Source of the DNA: Sporosarcina sp.
GTDB lineage: Bacteria > Bacillota > Bacilli > Bacillales_A > Planococcaceae
Length of the DNA: 38,740 nucleotides
Assembly: GCA_026169375.1 (NCBI GenBank)
Contig: JAPFCR010000041.1
Location: 1 to 38,740 of the forward strand
Direction: 5' to 3'
Within the stretch, counting starts at the first letter, position 1. Every line of letters starts with the position of its first letter. Shown here piece by piece: positions 16,029 to 24,859 of this stretch. The translations under genes were made by a program, and so were the position numbers. The notes below the pieces were generated by a model, which worked only from the letters and a program-made list of their open reading frames with translations, was not told the origin of the DNA and did not search any database.

Positions 16029-17258
16029 ATGACTGTACAAAAGCGAAACTTTATCATTATGTGGATTTGTAACTTCCTCGTTGCAGGGACAATGACGATG
16101 ATTATGCCTTTTCTTTCGTTGTATATCGATACATTTGGCGATCATTCCCCTGCTTACGTTCAAAAGTGGTCGGGGCTAATTTTCGGGGCAACATTCGTAT
16201 CTGCATTCATTATGTCGCCTATTTGGGGACGGATTGCGGATAGGCATGGCTTCAAACCCATTTTAATCATCAATAGTTTAGGCCTGGCAACTTCAGTTTT
16301 TCTTATGGGCTTCGTGCAATCCGTAGAAGCTTTTTTCTTTCTCCGTTTACTGATGGGGGTTGTTACCGGATTCATCCCTACTTCACTCGCATTTATTTCT
16401 TCTCAAACTTCTCGTGAAGAGGCTGGCAAAATGCTTGGTACTTTACAAATGGGGAACGTAGCAGGAATGCTTTTCGGTCCAATTTTTGGCGGACTCCTAG
16501 CTGATATTTTCGGTTTTCAATATACCTTTATGATAACTTCTAGTACTTTACTGATTTCCGCACTTATTGTTCTTTTTGGCATTCAAGAAATTCGAAAATC
16601 AAAGCGTACACAAAAAACAAATTATTCACGAAAGACGATTCTACAAGCAATTTTCAAACATCGCTTAATGCTCAACGTGATGCTCGTCACAACGATCATT
16701 CAAATTGGGAACTTCAGTATTCAACCACTCTTGTCTTTATACGTAGCTGAATTAACCGATGCAAAAGACGTTGCTTTCCTTGCGGGACTCACGTTTAGTG
16801 CGGCCGGTTTAGGGAACTTATTATTTGCAAGAAAATGGGGAGAAATCGGTGATGATATTGGTTATGAGAAAGTATTATCTGTTCTTTTAATTCTTTCCTT
16901 TGTTTTTATCATTCCTCAAGCGTTCGTCACACAACTATGGCAGTTAATGGTGTTCCGTTTGTTATTCGGAATTGCGATCGGCGGAATGATTCCAGTGACA
17001 ACTGCACTTGTTCGCAGAGAAGCACCCATTGACATTCAAGGTGAAGTGATGGGCTATAATACAAGCTTTAGATTTTTAGGCAATATTATCGGGCCGATGC
17101 TCGGTGGAATCATTAGTGGGTTTATTGGAATCGCTTCTGTTTTTATTGTGACAGCTAGCTTGTTTTTAATGGGTTCTTTTTTCCTTTATATCGCAAGACG
17201 TAAACCTTCCCAGGACTTTGAAGATTTTATCGCAGTCCAACACCAAACTTCTAAATAA
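16029..17258 (+). CDS. MFS multidrug exporter (MdtG-like)
   Basis: A 409-residue protein with twelve predicted helices in two six-helix halves. The conserved loop 2-3 motif GRIADRHGFKPIL is typical of the Major Facilitator Superfamily drug:H+ antiporter group. Within helix 5, FGPIFGGLLAD is the antiporter-type motif C, which indicates export. The ATG at 16029 is chosen: AAAGAGGG lies ten bases upstream, and the longer frame begins in non-hydrophobic sequence. The stop codon overlaps the first bases of the second repeat copy. Substrate unknown. Confidence 0.88.
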   Translation: MTVQKRNFIIMWICNFLVAGTMTMIMPFLSLYIDTFGDHSPAYVQKWSGLIFGATFVSAFIMSPIWGRIADRHGFKPILIINSLGLATSVFLMGFVQSVEAFFFLRLLMGVVTGFIPTSLAFISSQTSREEAGKMLGTLQMGNVAGMLFGPIFGGLLADIFGFQYTFMITSSTLLISALIVLFGIQEIRKSKRTQKTNYSRKTILQAIFKHRLMLNVMLVTTIIQIGNFSIQPLLSLYVAELTDAKDVAFLAGLTFSAAGLGNLLFARKWGEIGDDIGYEKVLSVLLILSFVFIIPQAFVTQLWQLMVFRLLFGIAIGGMIPVTTALVRREAPIDIQGEVMGYNTSFRFLGNIIGPMLGGIISGFIGIASVFIVTASLFLMGSFFLYIARRKPSQDFEDFIAVQHQTSK

Positions 17259-17516
17259 AGTGAAATCTCAATCAGTCGGGGTTTTCTTCATCCCCCATTA
17301 ACATAGACGACCACAAGCTAAGTGCGTCTCGTCCTATGACCAACGTCATGTTGGACTCAACTGGGATTTTACGGGCTGTTGATCTCTCACTTATCTTTAA
17401 CGCTTTTGCTTAAATCTCTATGTGGGAGTCTTATGACGTACAGGAAGTACTAATGCCGCCGAAGACATCAGGACGTGGCGTTTTAGTCGGCCCGCCCGTT
17501 AATGCGGGATAAATCC
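17257..17516 (+). repeat. Intergenic hairpin-rich repeat element, copy 2
   Basis: A 260-bp relative of 9618-9837 in the same orientation. The first 20 bases and the CCAACGTCATGTTGG hairpin are identical. The apical part of the first stem has changed from GGAGG/CCTCC to GGGG/CCCC, a paired A:T to G:C change, while the lower stem is lost. A 40-50 bp extra segment (about 17434-17490), rich in GCCGCC and GACGTGGCG, is present only here. The element starts on the stop codon of the MFS gene and is followed directly by another terminator. Confidence 0.85.
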
Positions 17517-17522
17517 AATTTC

Positions 17523-17558
17523 TAGCATACTCTTTTTACTAGAGTATGCTATTCTTTT
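17523..17558 (+). terminator. Terminator abutting repeat copy 2
   Basis: TAGCATACTCT (17523-17533) and AGAGTATGCTA (17541-17551) pair over 11 bp and are followed by TTCTTTT. The sequence is unrelated to the terminator after copy 1, although the position is the same. Confidence 0.8.
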
Positions 17559-17620
17559 AGTAATAGAGCGTGATTTTATTCGCGAGAGGTTTGGTAAGAT
17601 GACGTGCGGGAGGTATTTAT

Positions 17621-19480
17621 GTGAAACGATTGATTGGCTACTTCGCCATTCTATGCGCGTTTCCTATATTATTTTTCACGCAACAGGCGATTGTTGCAGA
17701 ATTTGATGAAACGCAAATGATGAAAACACAACTTTCGGAGGCGATTCAACTCGATGCCCCGAGTTATGATTTACCCATTACCATGCAAGATCAACACGGT
17801 CAAACTTTTTCCGAGGTCTATGTTGAATGGCGGACGCCGATTTCTCTTTCTGAAACGCCTAGTTTTGTACAACATTTGTTTTTAGAAAGTGAAGATGCAG
17901 AATTTTATATGCACCGGGGATATAATGTTTCAGCGATTATTCGTGCGGTTCTCGCAAATTCACAAGCGGAAGGAAAAAGCCAAGGTGGTTCAACAATTAC
18001 CCAACAACTTATTCGGATGCAGTATTTAACACCAGACAAAACATATGAACGAAAAGTTGTAGAGCTTTTATATGCGGCAGAACTTGAAAAGACAATGACA
18101 AAGGAAGAGATTTTCGAAGCGTATTTAAATGAAATGTATTTTGGCAATCGCGTGTACGGGATTGGTTCAGCTGCTACGTATTATTTCAGTCGGCCGCTTG
18201 ACCAATTAAATGAAGCAGAAATGGCTTTTATTGCAGCGATTCCAAATAACCCGAAAAGGTATGACCCACTTGGCAATTTCGGCGCAACAAAAGCAAGGCA
18301 AGAACGTTTACTCGATACGATGCAGAAAAAGAAAATCATTACAAATGAGGAAGCAACCAAATATAAAGAATTCCCAATTCAACTTGCTGTCAAAACGAAA
18401 ACAAATCAGCACCCGATGTATGGCGATTATGTATTAAAAGAATTAAAGGAATTAATCGCCCATCGTGAAGGTTTTACGCAAAAGATTGCCACTGAAAAGA
18501 ATGAAGAACAAAAAAAGATTCTCCAACAAGAGTTAAACGACATAACCGCACAAGTATTAAGCACAGGCATTACCATTGAAACCGCATTGGATCCTCGTAA
18601 ACAAGCTGAAGATGAACATGCGCTGAAGATGTTACTCCAAAGCAATCGTTTACAAGCAGGTGCAGCTGTGATTGACAATGACTCTCGGGAGATTATTTCT
18701 CTCTTTGGTGGTGCCCATTATGCACCGAATGATTTTAACAGAGCCTATCAAGCGGTAAGACAACCTGGTTCTGCTATGAAACCATTACTCGTTTATGCAC
18801 CGCTTTTTGAAACGACGCCTTATACAGCTCGCTCAAGCGTCAATAGTGGGCCCATTTGTATCGGGTCTTATTGTCCGAACAATGTCGGCGGCTACACATA
18901 TGGTGTTACAACGATTCAGGAAGCATTTCGACATAGTCATAACACGACAGCCGTTCGAGTGCTCCAACAAACCGGGATTGAGCAAGCTTTCTCTTACTTG
19001 GAACCTTTTCAATTTCAATCGATTTCGAGTAAAGATATGAATTATGCCGCCGCTTTAGGTGGATTACAAAATGGCGTAACCCCTTTAGAATTGGCAAGTG
19101 CATTTTCTAGTTTTATCGATGGTATGTATACAAAACCGCATGCGATTCGTACAGTAAAAGACCGTGAAGGTAATATTCTTTATGAATGGGAAGAAGAAGC
19201 AACGGAAGTTTGGTCTGCTTCTACAACTGCCACGATGCGGACACTTCTGCAAGATGTCGTCTTAAATGGAACAGGACGAGGGGTTCCTATCACAACTGGT
19301 TATACAGGTATCAAAACAGGAACCACTGATTCCTATCATGATTTATGGACTGCCGGACTAAATGAACAGTATACGACGGCTGTTTGGCTCGGTTATGATA
19401 CACCAAGTTCCATTCAATTTGCGAGTGACCAAAAACGCCATTTACATGCGATTCGGTTATTATTAAAAATATATGATTAA
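17621..19480 (+). CDS. pbpD: Class A penicillin-binding protein (PBP4-like)
   Basis: A 619-residue bifunctional cell-wall synthase: N-terminal membrane anchor (about 4-24), then glycosyltransferase and transpeptidase domains. Glycosyltransferase motifs: ED-x2-F-x2-H at 91-98 with catalytic E91, GGSTITQQL (122-130), RKVVE (144-148, second Glu E148) and EAYLN-x-MYFGN. Transpeptidase motifs: S384-AM-K387, S439-H-N441 and K565-T-G567, so both activities should be intact. Length and glycosyltransferase-region wording match B. subtilis PbpD (PBP4, 624 aa). GTG start with GGGAGG seven bases upstream. There is no long C-terminal extension. The gene stands alone, ended by a terminator. Confidence 0.9.
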   Translation: MKRLIGYFAILCAFPILFFTQQAIVAEFDETQMMKTQLSEAIQLDAPSYDLPITMQDQHGQTFSEVYVEWRTPISLSETPSFVQHLFLESEDAEFYMHRGYNVSAIIRAVLANSQAEGKSQGGSTITQQLIRMQYLTPDKTYERKVVELLYAAELEKTMTKEEIFEAYLNEMYFGNRVYGIGSAATYYFSRPLDQLNEAEMAFIAAIPNNPKRYDPLGNFGATKARQERLLDTMQKKKIITNEEATKYKEFPIQLAVKTKTNQHPMYGDYVLKELKELIAHREGFTQKIATEKNEEQKKILQQELNDITAQVLSTGITIETALDPRKQAEDEHALKMLLQSNRLQAGAAVIDNDSREIISLFGGAHYAPNDFNRAYQAVRQPGSAMKPLLVYAPLFETTPYTARSSVNSGPICIGSYCPNNVGGYTYGVTTIQEAFRHSHNTTAVRVLQQTGIEQAFSYLEPFQFQSISSKDMNYAAALGGLQNGVTPLELASAFSSFIDGMYTKPHAIRTVKDREGNILYEWEEEATEVWSASTTATMRTLLQDVVLNGTGRGVPITTGYTGIKTGTTDSYHDLWTAGLNEQYTTAVWLGYDTPSSIQFASDQKRHLHAIRLLLKIYD

Positions 19481-19489
19481 TTTCCCAAG

Positions 19490-19525
19490 ACATCCGAGCC
19501 TGATTAATAGGTTCGGATGTTTTTA
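19490..19525 (+). terminator. pbpD terminator
   Basis: ACATCCGA-G-CCT pairs with AGG-T-TCGGATGT around a short loop, followed by TTTTTAT. Confidence 0.8.
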
Positions 19526-20083
19526 TCAAATTGGTAAACTCGCAAGCACGCCATTATATAATTTCAATAAAATATACACAATGCCTGACAATAGCACCCC
19601 CCATATAATCACTTCGAATGCGATTAAACCGATCATATTGGCAAGGGACATAAACTTACTCAACTTAAAAACAGTATAAATAAAATAAATGATTGTCGTC
19701 AATAAAAAAAGAAGCCCCATTATTTCAATCGAATGAATGCCCGCTGCTGTTGCGATTGCACCTATAAAGTATATGACACTTCCAGCACGCGCTTCAACAT
19801 ACGACTTCCCTTCTAAATCTTTTGAGAAAAATAACATCGCACTATTATGGATCGTCTCGCCGATTAACTTCAATGCCGAGAAAAACATGAAGAAAAAAAG
19901 TGCATACAATACTAATAAAAACATCCGCAATTGAATATCAGATAAAAACTCTCGCATGCCCTCGTATAAACCAATCTCATGGAATAAATCGATCGATACC
20001 CCAACCGCATAAACCCCAAATGTGAAGGCATAAAATACAACTGTCATGAATGGCAAATAACCAAATATGTATGGATTTTTCAT
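19526..20083 (-). CDS. yufK: YufK, DUF5366-type membrane protein
   Basis: A 185-residue integral membrane protein with five or so hydrophobic helices. It begins MKNPYIFGYLPF and equals B. subtilis YufK in length. The ATG at 20083 is used rather than upstream in-frame codons because AGAGGAG lies about nine bases before it. Function unknown. Proximity to the Mrp operon is conserved with B. subtilis, though here a DUF1646 gene lies between. An extended -10 (TGCTATACT on the minus strand, near 20118-20126) is a likely promoter. Confidence 0.82.
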   Translation of the reverse strand: MKNPYIFGYLPFMTVVFYAFTFGVYAVGVSIDLFHEIGLYEGMREFLSDIQLRMFLLVLYALFFFMFFSALKLIGETIHNSAMLFFSKDLEGKSYVEARAGSVIYFIGAIATAAGIHSIEIMGLLFLLTTIIYFIYTVFKLSKFMSLANMIGLIAFEVIIWGVLLSGIVYILLKLYNGVLASLPI

Positions 20084-20239
20084 CAACCAATTCTCCTCTA
20101 ACATTTCAACTAAAAACAGTATAGCAAAATTTAAATGTAACACACTAGATTGAATGTGAATTTCGCACCGGATTTTGACAATAATTTTTCGTCATTCCTC
20201 ATAGTATACTGTAGTTCAAAAATATAAAGGAGGGAAATT

Positions 20240-21256
20240 GTGTTTTTAGGATTGTCCTTTATTTTGATTACAGTATTAATGTTACCCTTTTTCAGCAAAA
20301 TCGTTGAGCGAAATTTAGAAGTTTTTTTATTTGTCATGGGTGTAGCCGCCGCTTTCACAAGCGAAGTGTTGAATTTGCATTTATTTAAAGAAGCGCTCGT
20401 CACCCCTTTTTTTATTACATTTGCTGTGTTTATTGCGAGTGTGCTTTTTCGGTTATTCCAACAGCCGATTGAAAATAAACTGAGTGCGATGAGTCAAGCG
20501 CTGCCGTTTCGTCTCTTCTTAATGTTCATTGTCATTGGACTAGGGCTCATTTCAAGCGTCATTACAGCCATTATCTCAGCAATTGTCCTCGTCCTGATTG
20601 TCAGTGTGTTACGAATGGATCGGCGATCAGAAATTCAGTTTGTAATTTTAGCTTGTTTTTCGATTGGGATGGGCGCCGCTTTAACACCGATTGGCGAGCC
20701 TCTATCAACAATTGCTACAAGTAAACTTCAAGAGGACTTCTTTTATTTATTTCGTTTAATTGGGCCTACTGTCATTCCTGGCATTGTATTATTTGGTGTT
20801 TTTACTGCGCTCTTTATCAATCCGAAAAGAAAGCATCACGCTAGCTCTTCCTCATTACCAAAAGAATCTTATCCTGAAATTTTCATACGTACGATTAAAA
20901 TTTACTTATTCGTGATGGCCCTTACTCTTCTCGGTGCTGGTTTTGAACCGTTCATTGAAAAATATTTGCTTGCGTTACATCCGTTAACCCTTTATTGGAT
21001 CAATATGATTTCCGCTGTTCTTGATAACGCTACTTTAGCAGCGGCTGAAATCAGTCCAGAAATGAGTGAACCAACGATTCAAGCAATTTTACTTGGTTTA
21101 TTAATTAGCGGGGGGATGCTTATTCCGGGAAACATTCCGAACATTATAGCCGCGAGTAAATTAAAAATAACAAGTAAAGAATGGGCTCGATTTGGGATTC
21201 CTTTTGGTCTCCTGACGATGCTCTTCTATTTTTTCGTCATTTTAGTTTTCACGTAA
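20240..21256 (+). CDS. DUF1646 family putative cation transporter
   Basis: A 338-residue membrane protein with about nine or ten helices. The motif GAALTPIGEPLSTIATSKL, with the later LISGGMLIPGNIPNIIAAS and ISAVLDNATLAAAEISPEM, is characteristic of DUF1646 proteins. These are predicted Na+-linked antiporters of the ion-transporter superfamily; GNIPNI resembles the substrate-binding hairpin of ArsB/NhaD-type carriers. GTG start with GGAGGG six to seven bases upstream. It lies between yufK and the Mrp operon, which supports a role in Na+/H+ homeostasis. The transported ion is inferred, not shown. Confidence 0.85.
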   Translation: MFLGLSFILITVLMLPFFSKIVERNLEVFLFVMGVAAAFTSEVLNLHLFKEALVTPFFITFAVFIASVLFRLFQQPIENKLSAMSQALPFRLFLMFIVIGLGLISSVITAIISAIVLVLIVSVLRMDRRSEIQFVILACFSIGMGAALTPIGEPLSTIATSKLQEDFFYLFRLIGPTVIPGIVLFGVFTALFINPKRKHHASSSSLPKESYPEIFIRTIKIYLFVMALTLLGAGFEPFIEKYLLALHPLTLYWINMISAVLDNATLAAAEISPEMSEPTIQAILLGLLISGGMLIPGNIPNIIAASKLKITSKEWARFGIPFGLLTMLFYFFVILVFT

Positions 21257-21275
21257 ACCAGGGCTCGCCCCCCTA

Positions 21276-21304
21276 TTTACAATTTAAGTAACGTGTGATA
21301 TAAT
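21276..21304 (+). promoter_or_regulatory. Strong sigma-A promoter upstream of mrpA
   Basis: TTTACA (21276-21281), a 17-bp spacer and consensus TATAAT (21299-21304). The expected start is near 21311. Confidence 0.7.
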
Positions 21305-21337
21305 AGCTGAAGTTAAATATATGAATGGATTTGGAGG

Positions 21338-21385
21338 AGCCTGTCACCAAGGGATAACTATGTCTTTTGTGATCAGGCTTTTTTT
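21338..21385 (+). terminator. Leader terminator ahead of mrpA
   Basis: AGCCTGTCAC pairs with GTGA-t-CAGGCT (one bulged T) around a 21-base loop and runs into T7. It would end a transcript of about 75 nt started at 21311. Confidence 0.75.
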
Positions 21386-21642
21386 CGTTCTATATGTAAC
21401 AAATGAAATGGCTGACTATTCGAAATAGTAGACTTGAAGGCAAATGTGGATGATGCAACAATCTAAAATACGCTTAAACAAAACCATTCAAATTAGTCTA
21501 GGGCATGATTTTTTGGTTGAAAGGGTATCTATTGGTGAATATTAAAAATGATTACTTTTCGAGTGTTGGATTGTCACGCATCACATGCTTCATGAGGATT
21601 ATGTAAAGAATTTAATATCTTTCGTATACTATTGGCGAATAC

Positions 21643-21671
21643 TTTCTAAGAATATTTTATTTCTTAGGAAA
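21643..21671 (+). promoter_or_regulatory. Hairpin directly upstream of the mrpA ribosome-binding site
   Basis: TTTCTAAGAA and TTCTTAGGAAA pair over ten bases with one bulge and an 8-base loop. The stem ends about ten bases before AAAGGAGG, so it could influence mrpA initiation. Confidence 0.45.
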
Positions 21672-21694
21672 TAAAATTTAAAAGGAGGATTACC

Positions 21695-24109
21695 TTGGAA
21701 TTCGTATGGTTTATCTTTTTGCCAATTTTGGCAGCGATACTCATTCCTTTCCTTTATAAAACGATTCGGAATGTACATACAGGTTGGTTCGTTTTAGTGA
21801 TTCCAGTTCTGTTGTTCATTTACTATGCGCGTTTTGTGAAAGGGATTTTGAACGGAGAAGTACATATTTCTGAGCTTCCATGGATTCCGTCACTTGATAT
21901 TTCTTTTACGGCTTATATGGACGGACTCAGTGTTTTATTCTCCTTACTGATTACTGGAATTGGTGCCCTCGTTGTTCTTTATTCAATTTTCTATTTGGAT
22001 AAAAAACGTGAAAAACTGAATAATTTCTATGTATATTTGTTAATGTTCATGACAGCTATGCTCGGGATTGTTCAGTCGGACAACGTTATTTCATTATATC
22101 TATTTTGGGAGTTAACATCGATTTCTTCTTTCTTACTAATCGGTTATTGGTTTACGAAGGATCGCTCTCGCTTTGGTGCGTTGAAGTCGATGCTGATTAC
22201 TGTTTTTGGTGGACTCATGATGTTAGGGGGATTCGTTCTTCTTTCGATTATGGGTGATAGTTATTCTATTCGCGAACTGATTGCGAATGCGCCACAAATG
22301 GTTGGACATGAGTACTTTACATTAGCGATTGTGTTAATTTTACTTGGTGCATTTACAAAGTCAGCACAGTTTCCATTTTACATTTGGTTGCCAGATGCGA
22401 TGGAAGCACCGACACCTGTTAGTGCTTACCTACACTCCGCGACGATGGTTAAAGCAGGTCTCTATTTAGTTGCTCGTTTTACACCAGTATTTGCATCGTC
22501 GGAAGTATGGATTTGGCTCGTCACAGGAATTGGATTACTCACCTTGTTCTGGGGCTCTTTCTTTGCAGTCAAGCAAACGGATTTAAAAGCCATTTTAGCT
22601 TTCTCGACCGTGAGTCAACTTGGGTTGATCATGTCTTTATTCGGTGCAAGCGCTGTCGCTTACCATGTGAGCGGTGAAGGTTCTGCAATTTTCAAGTTTG
22701 CTGCGTTTGCAGGGATTTTCCATTTAATTAACCACGCGATGTTTAAAGGAAGTTTGTTTATGGTTGCTGGGATTGTGGACCATGAAACAGGCACGAGAGA
22801 TATTCGTAAACTGGGTGGCTTAATGAGCATTATGCCTGTCAGCTTTACGGTTGCGTTTATTGGTTCAATGTCGATGGCAGGATTGCCGCCATTTGGTGGG
22901 TTCCTTAGTAAAGAACTATTTTTAACGTCAATGTTAAGTTTAAATGAGTTTAACTTATTTAACTTCGATACGTGGGGGATTGTTTTCCCAATAGTTGCTT
23001 GGATTGCAAGCGTATTCACATTTGTTTATAGTTTCTATTTTGTTTTCAATACATTTGCTGGAAAGAAAAAAGAACAGGCATTACCACAGAAACCCCAAGA
23101 AGCACCTTTTGGGATGTTAATTTCGCCAGTCATTTTAGCGGCGATTGTCGTTGTTATTTTCTTCATTCCAAACCTTGTTGCAAAAGCGTTTGTGAAGCCA
23201 GCTGTTGTGGCGATGCAAACAGGTCTTTATGAAAATCCAAGTGATGTAGCAATTCATATTTCAGCTTGGCACGGATGGACGCCTGAACTGTTTATGACGC
23301 TCGGTATTATCGGCGTTGGATTCTTATTGTTCATTACGATGGCACGTTGGCAGAAGTTGTATGATGTTCAGCCACAATATTTATCACTGAATGCACTTTA
23401 TGATTCGATGATGATGTTCGGTGAGACCGGGATGAACCGTCTATCACGTTTTTACATGACGGGACTTCTACGTTCTTACCTAATGTATATGTTTTTCTTT
23501 ATTGTTACGATTACGACAGCTGCTTTATTTATACAAGATGCATTTAAAGTCGACATGGATAGCTTTTCCCCAGTCAATGCGTACGGTTTTCTGACAGCTA
23601 TTATTATAATTGTAGCGATTTGTATGGTGATTTTTGCGAAGACGAGACTTGCGGCGATTATCGCACTCGGTGGCGTCGGCTATTCCGTTGCTCTTTTCTT
23701 TGTTATTTATAAAGCGCCAGACCTTGCCTTAACACAGCTTGTCATTGAAACGGTTTCAGTTGCGTTGTTTTTACTCGCATTCCGTTATTTACCGGAAGTG
23801 AAAAGACACGGTGAAACGAGAAAAATACGTGTTGGAAACTTTATCATTGCAGCAGCAGTTGGCGTGACAGTTACTTTAATCGCATTATCTGCGCATTCAC
23901 AAAAGCTCATTCCTTCTATTTCGCAGTATTATAAAGATACAGTCTTTACGGAAGCTGCGGGTGGAAATATTGTTAACGTGATTCTCGTCGATTATCGCGG
24001 GTTTGATACGTTGTTTGAGATCGCTGTACTTGGCATCGCCGCAATTGGTGTTTACAGCATGGTGAAATTACGTTTGTCTAGAAAGGAGAAGTCTGATGAA
24101 AGCAAATGA
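21695..24109 (+). CDS. mrpA: Na+/H+ antiporter subunit MrpA
   Basis: An 804-residue subunit of the seven-protein Mrp antiporter, related to complex I NuoL, with a C-terminal extension carrying MbhD/MrpB-like helices. Proton-path residues are present: E139 (LFWELTSISS) and K222 (AFTKSAQFPFYIWLPDAME), matching the essential Glu140/Lys223 of alkaliphile MrpA. A HSATMVKAG helix is also present. The start is TTG with AAAGGAGG six bases upstream. It overlaps mrpB by 14 bp, implying translational coupling. The complex exports Na+ in exchange for H+ at the cytoplasmic membrane. Confidence 0.96.
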   Translation: MEFVWFIFLPILAAILIPFLYKTIRNVHTGWFVLVIPVLLFIYYARFVKGILNGEVHISELPWIPSLDISFTAYMDGLSVLFSLLITGIGALVVLYSIFYLDKKREKLNNFYVYLLMFMTAMLGIVQSDNVISLYLFWELTSISSFLLIGYWFTKDRSRFGALKSMLITVFGGLMMLGGFVLLSIMGDSYSIRELIANAPQMVGHEYFTLAIVLILLGAFTKSAQFPFYIWLPDAMEAPTPVSAYLHSATMVKAGLYLVARFTPVFASSEVWIWLVTGIGLLTLFWGSFFAVKQTDLKAILAFSTVSQLGLIMSLFGASAVAYHVSGEGSAIFKFAAFAGIFHLINHAMFKGSLFMVAGIVDHETGTRDIRKLGGLMSIMPVSFTVAFIGSMSMAGLPPFGGFLSKELFLTSMLSLNEFNLFNFDTWGIVFPIVAWIASVFTFVYSFYFVFNTFAGKKKEQALPQKPQEAPFGMLISPVILAAIVVVIFFIPNLVAKAFVKPAVVAMQTGLYENPSDVAIHISAWHGWTPELFMTLGIIGVGFLLFITMARWQKLYDVQPQYLSLNALYDSMMMFGETGMNRLSRFYMTGLLRSYLMYMFFFIVTITTAALFIQDAFKVDMDSFSPVNAYGFLTAIIIIVAICMVIFAKTRLAAIIALGGVGYSVALFFVIYKAPDLALTQLVIETVSVALFLLAFRYLPEVKRHGETRKIRVGNFIIAAAVGVTVTLIALSAHSQKLIPSISQYYKDTVFTEAAGGNIVNVILVDYRGFDTLFEIAVLGIAAIGVYSMVKLRLSRKEKSDESK

Positions 24110-24518
24110 TGTTATTTTACAAACGGCCACGAAAGTAGTCTTTTTCATCATCTTTCTTTTCTCGATTCATATATTCTTTGCGGGTCACTTTGCACCGGGG
24201 GGCGGGTTCGTTGGAGGTTTACTCACGACTGCCGCGATCGTCTTACTGTTACTTGCTTTTGACTTGAAAACAGTACAAGAAGCGTTGCCTTTTAACTTTA
24301 TGCACATTGTCGCAATCGGGTTATTGCTTGCACTTGGTATGGCAGCTGGATCATTTGTTTTTAATGTTCCTTTTTTCACACATGCTTTTGGTGATTACTA
24401 CCTACCGTTATTCGGCGTTACTTCTTTGCATACCGCAATGATTTTTGACGCTGGTGTATACTTAGTTGTTGTCGGTTCAACGATTACAATGATTCAAACG
24501 ATTGGAGGCGATTCGTAA
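24096..24518 (+). CDS. mrpB: Na+/H+ antiporter subunit MrpB
   Basis: A 140-residue four-helix membrane subunit with the MrpB signature HIFFAGHFAPGGGFVGGL near the N-terminus. It overlaps mrpA by 14 bp and touches mrpC by one base. It belongs to the Mrp complex and is usually required for full Na+ exchange. Confidence 0.95.
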   Translation: MKANDVILQTATKVVFFIIFLFSIHIFFAGHFAPGGGFVGGLLTTAAIVLLLLAFDLKTVQEALPFNFMHIVAIGLLLALGMAAGSFVFNVPFFTHAFGDYYLPLFGVTSLHTAMIFDAGVYLVVVGSTITMIQTIGGDS

Positions 24519-24859
24519 TGGAATTTATTATGGCAATCGTCATCGGTGTATTGTTTATGGCAGCTGTTTATTTAATTTTGTCGAGAAGTTTACTACGCGT
24601 TATTTTAGGGACAGGCCTACTCAGTCACGGTGCTCACTTACTCATATTAACGATGGGTGGTCTTGGTGGGACTTCGCCGCCCGTTCTTGCGGATGGTATT
24701 ACAGATTATGCTGACCCACTTCCACAAGCACTTATTTTAACGGCGATCGTCATTAGCTTTGGAGTGACTGCGTTTATTGTCGTTTCATTTTACAGAACGT
24801 ACGGTGAACACGGAACAGATAATATGAATTTAATGAAGGGAAATGACGAACATGATTAA
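24518..24859 (+). CDS. mrpC: Na+/H+ antiporter subunit MrpC
   Basis: A 113-residue, three-helix subunit homologous to complex I NuoK. LLSHGAHLLILTMGG, the DPLPQALILTAIVISFG stretch and conserved helix glycines are visible. ATG start next to the mrpB stop, with GGAGG upstream. It overlaps mrpD by 8 bp. Confidence 0.95.
   Translation: MEFIMAIVIGVLFMAAVYLILSRSLLRVILGTGLLSHGAHLLILTMGGLGGTSPPVLADGITDYADPLPQALILTAIVISFGVTAFIVVSFYRTYGEHGTDNMNLMKGNDEHD

Larger units (their letters stand above)
21257..21694 (+). promoter_or_regulatory. Mrp operon leader region
   Basis: A 438-bp non-coding stretch. It contains a strong promoter (21276-21304), an intrinsic terminator about 30 nt after the expected start (21338-21385), about 240 bp of plain A/T-rich DNA, a weak -10 (TATACT, 21625-21630) and a hairpin just before the mrpA SD (21643-21671). 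The layout suggests a short RNA or an attenuated leader, plus a nearer promoter for mrpA. No gene with a ribosome-binding site is seen. Confidence 0.5.

Noticed and set aside
21321..21428. Short frame of 35 codons in the Mrp leader as a leader peptide
   Set aside because: There is no SD before its ATG and the terminator lies inside it. The non-coding RNA reading is simpler.
22660..23019. 119-codon frame opposite mrpA
   Set aside because: It is antisense to a highly conserved gene and its composition follows the mrpA codon pattern. No SD.
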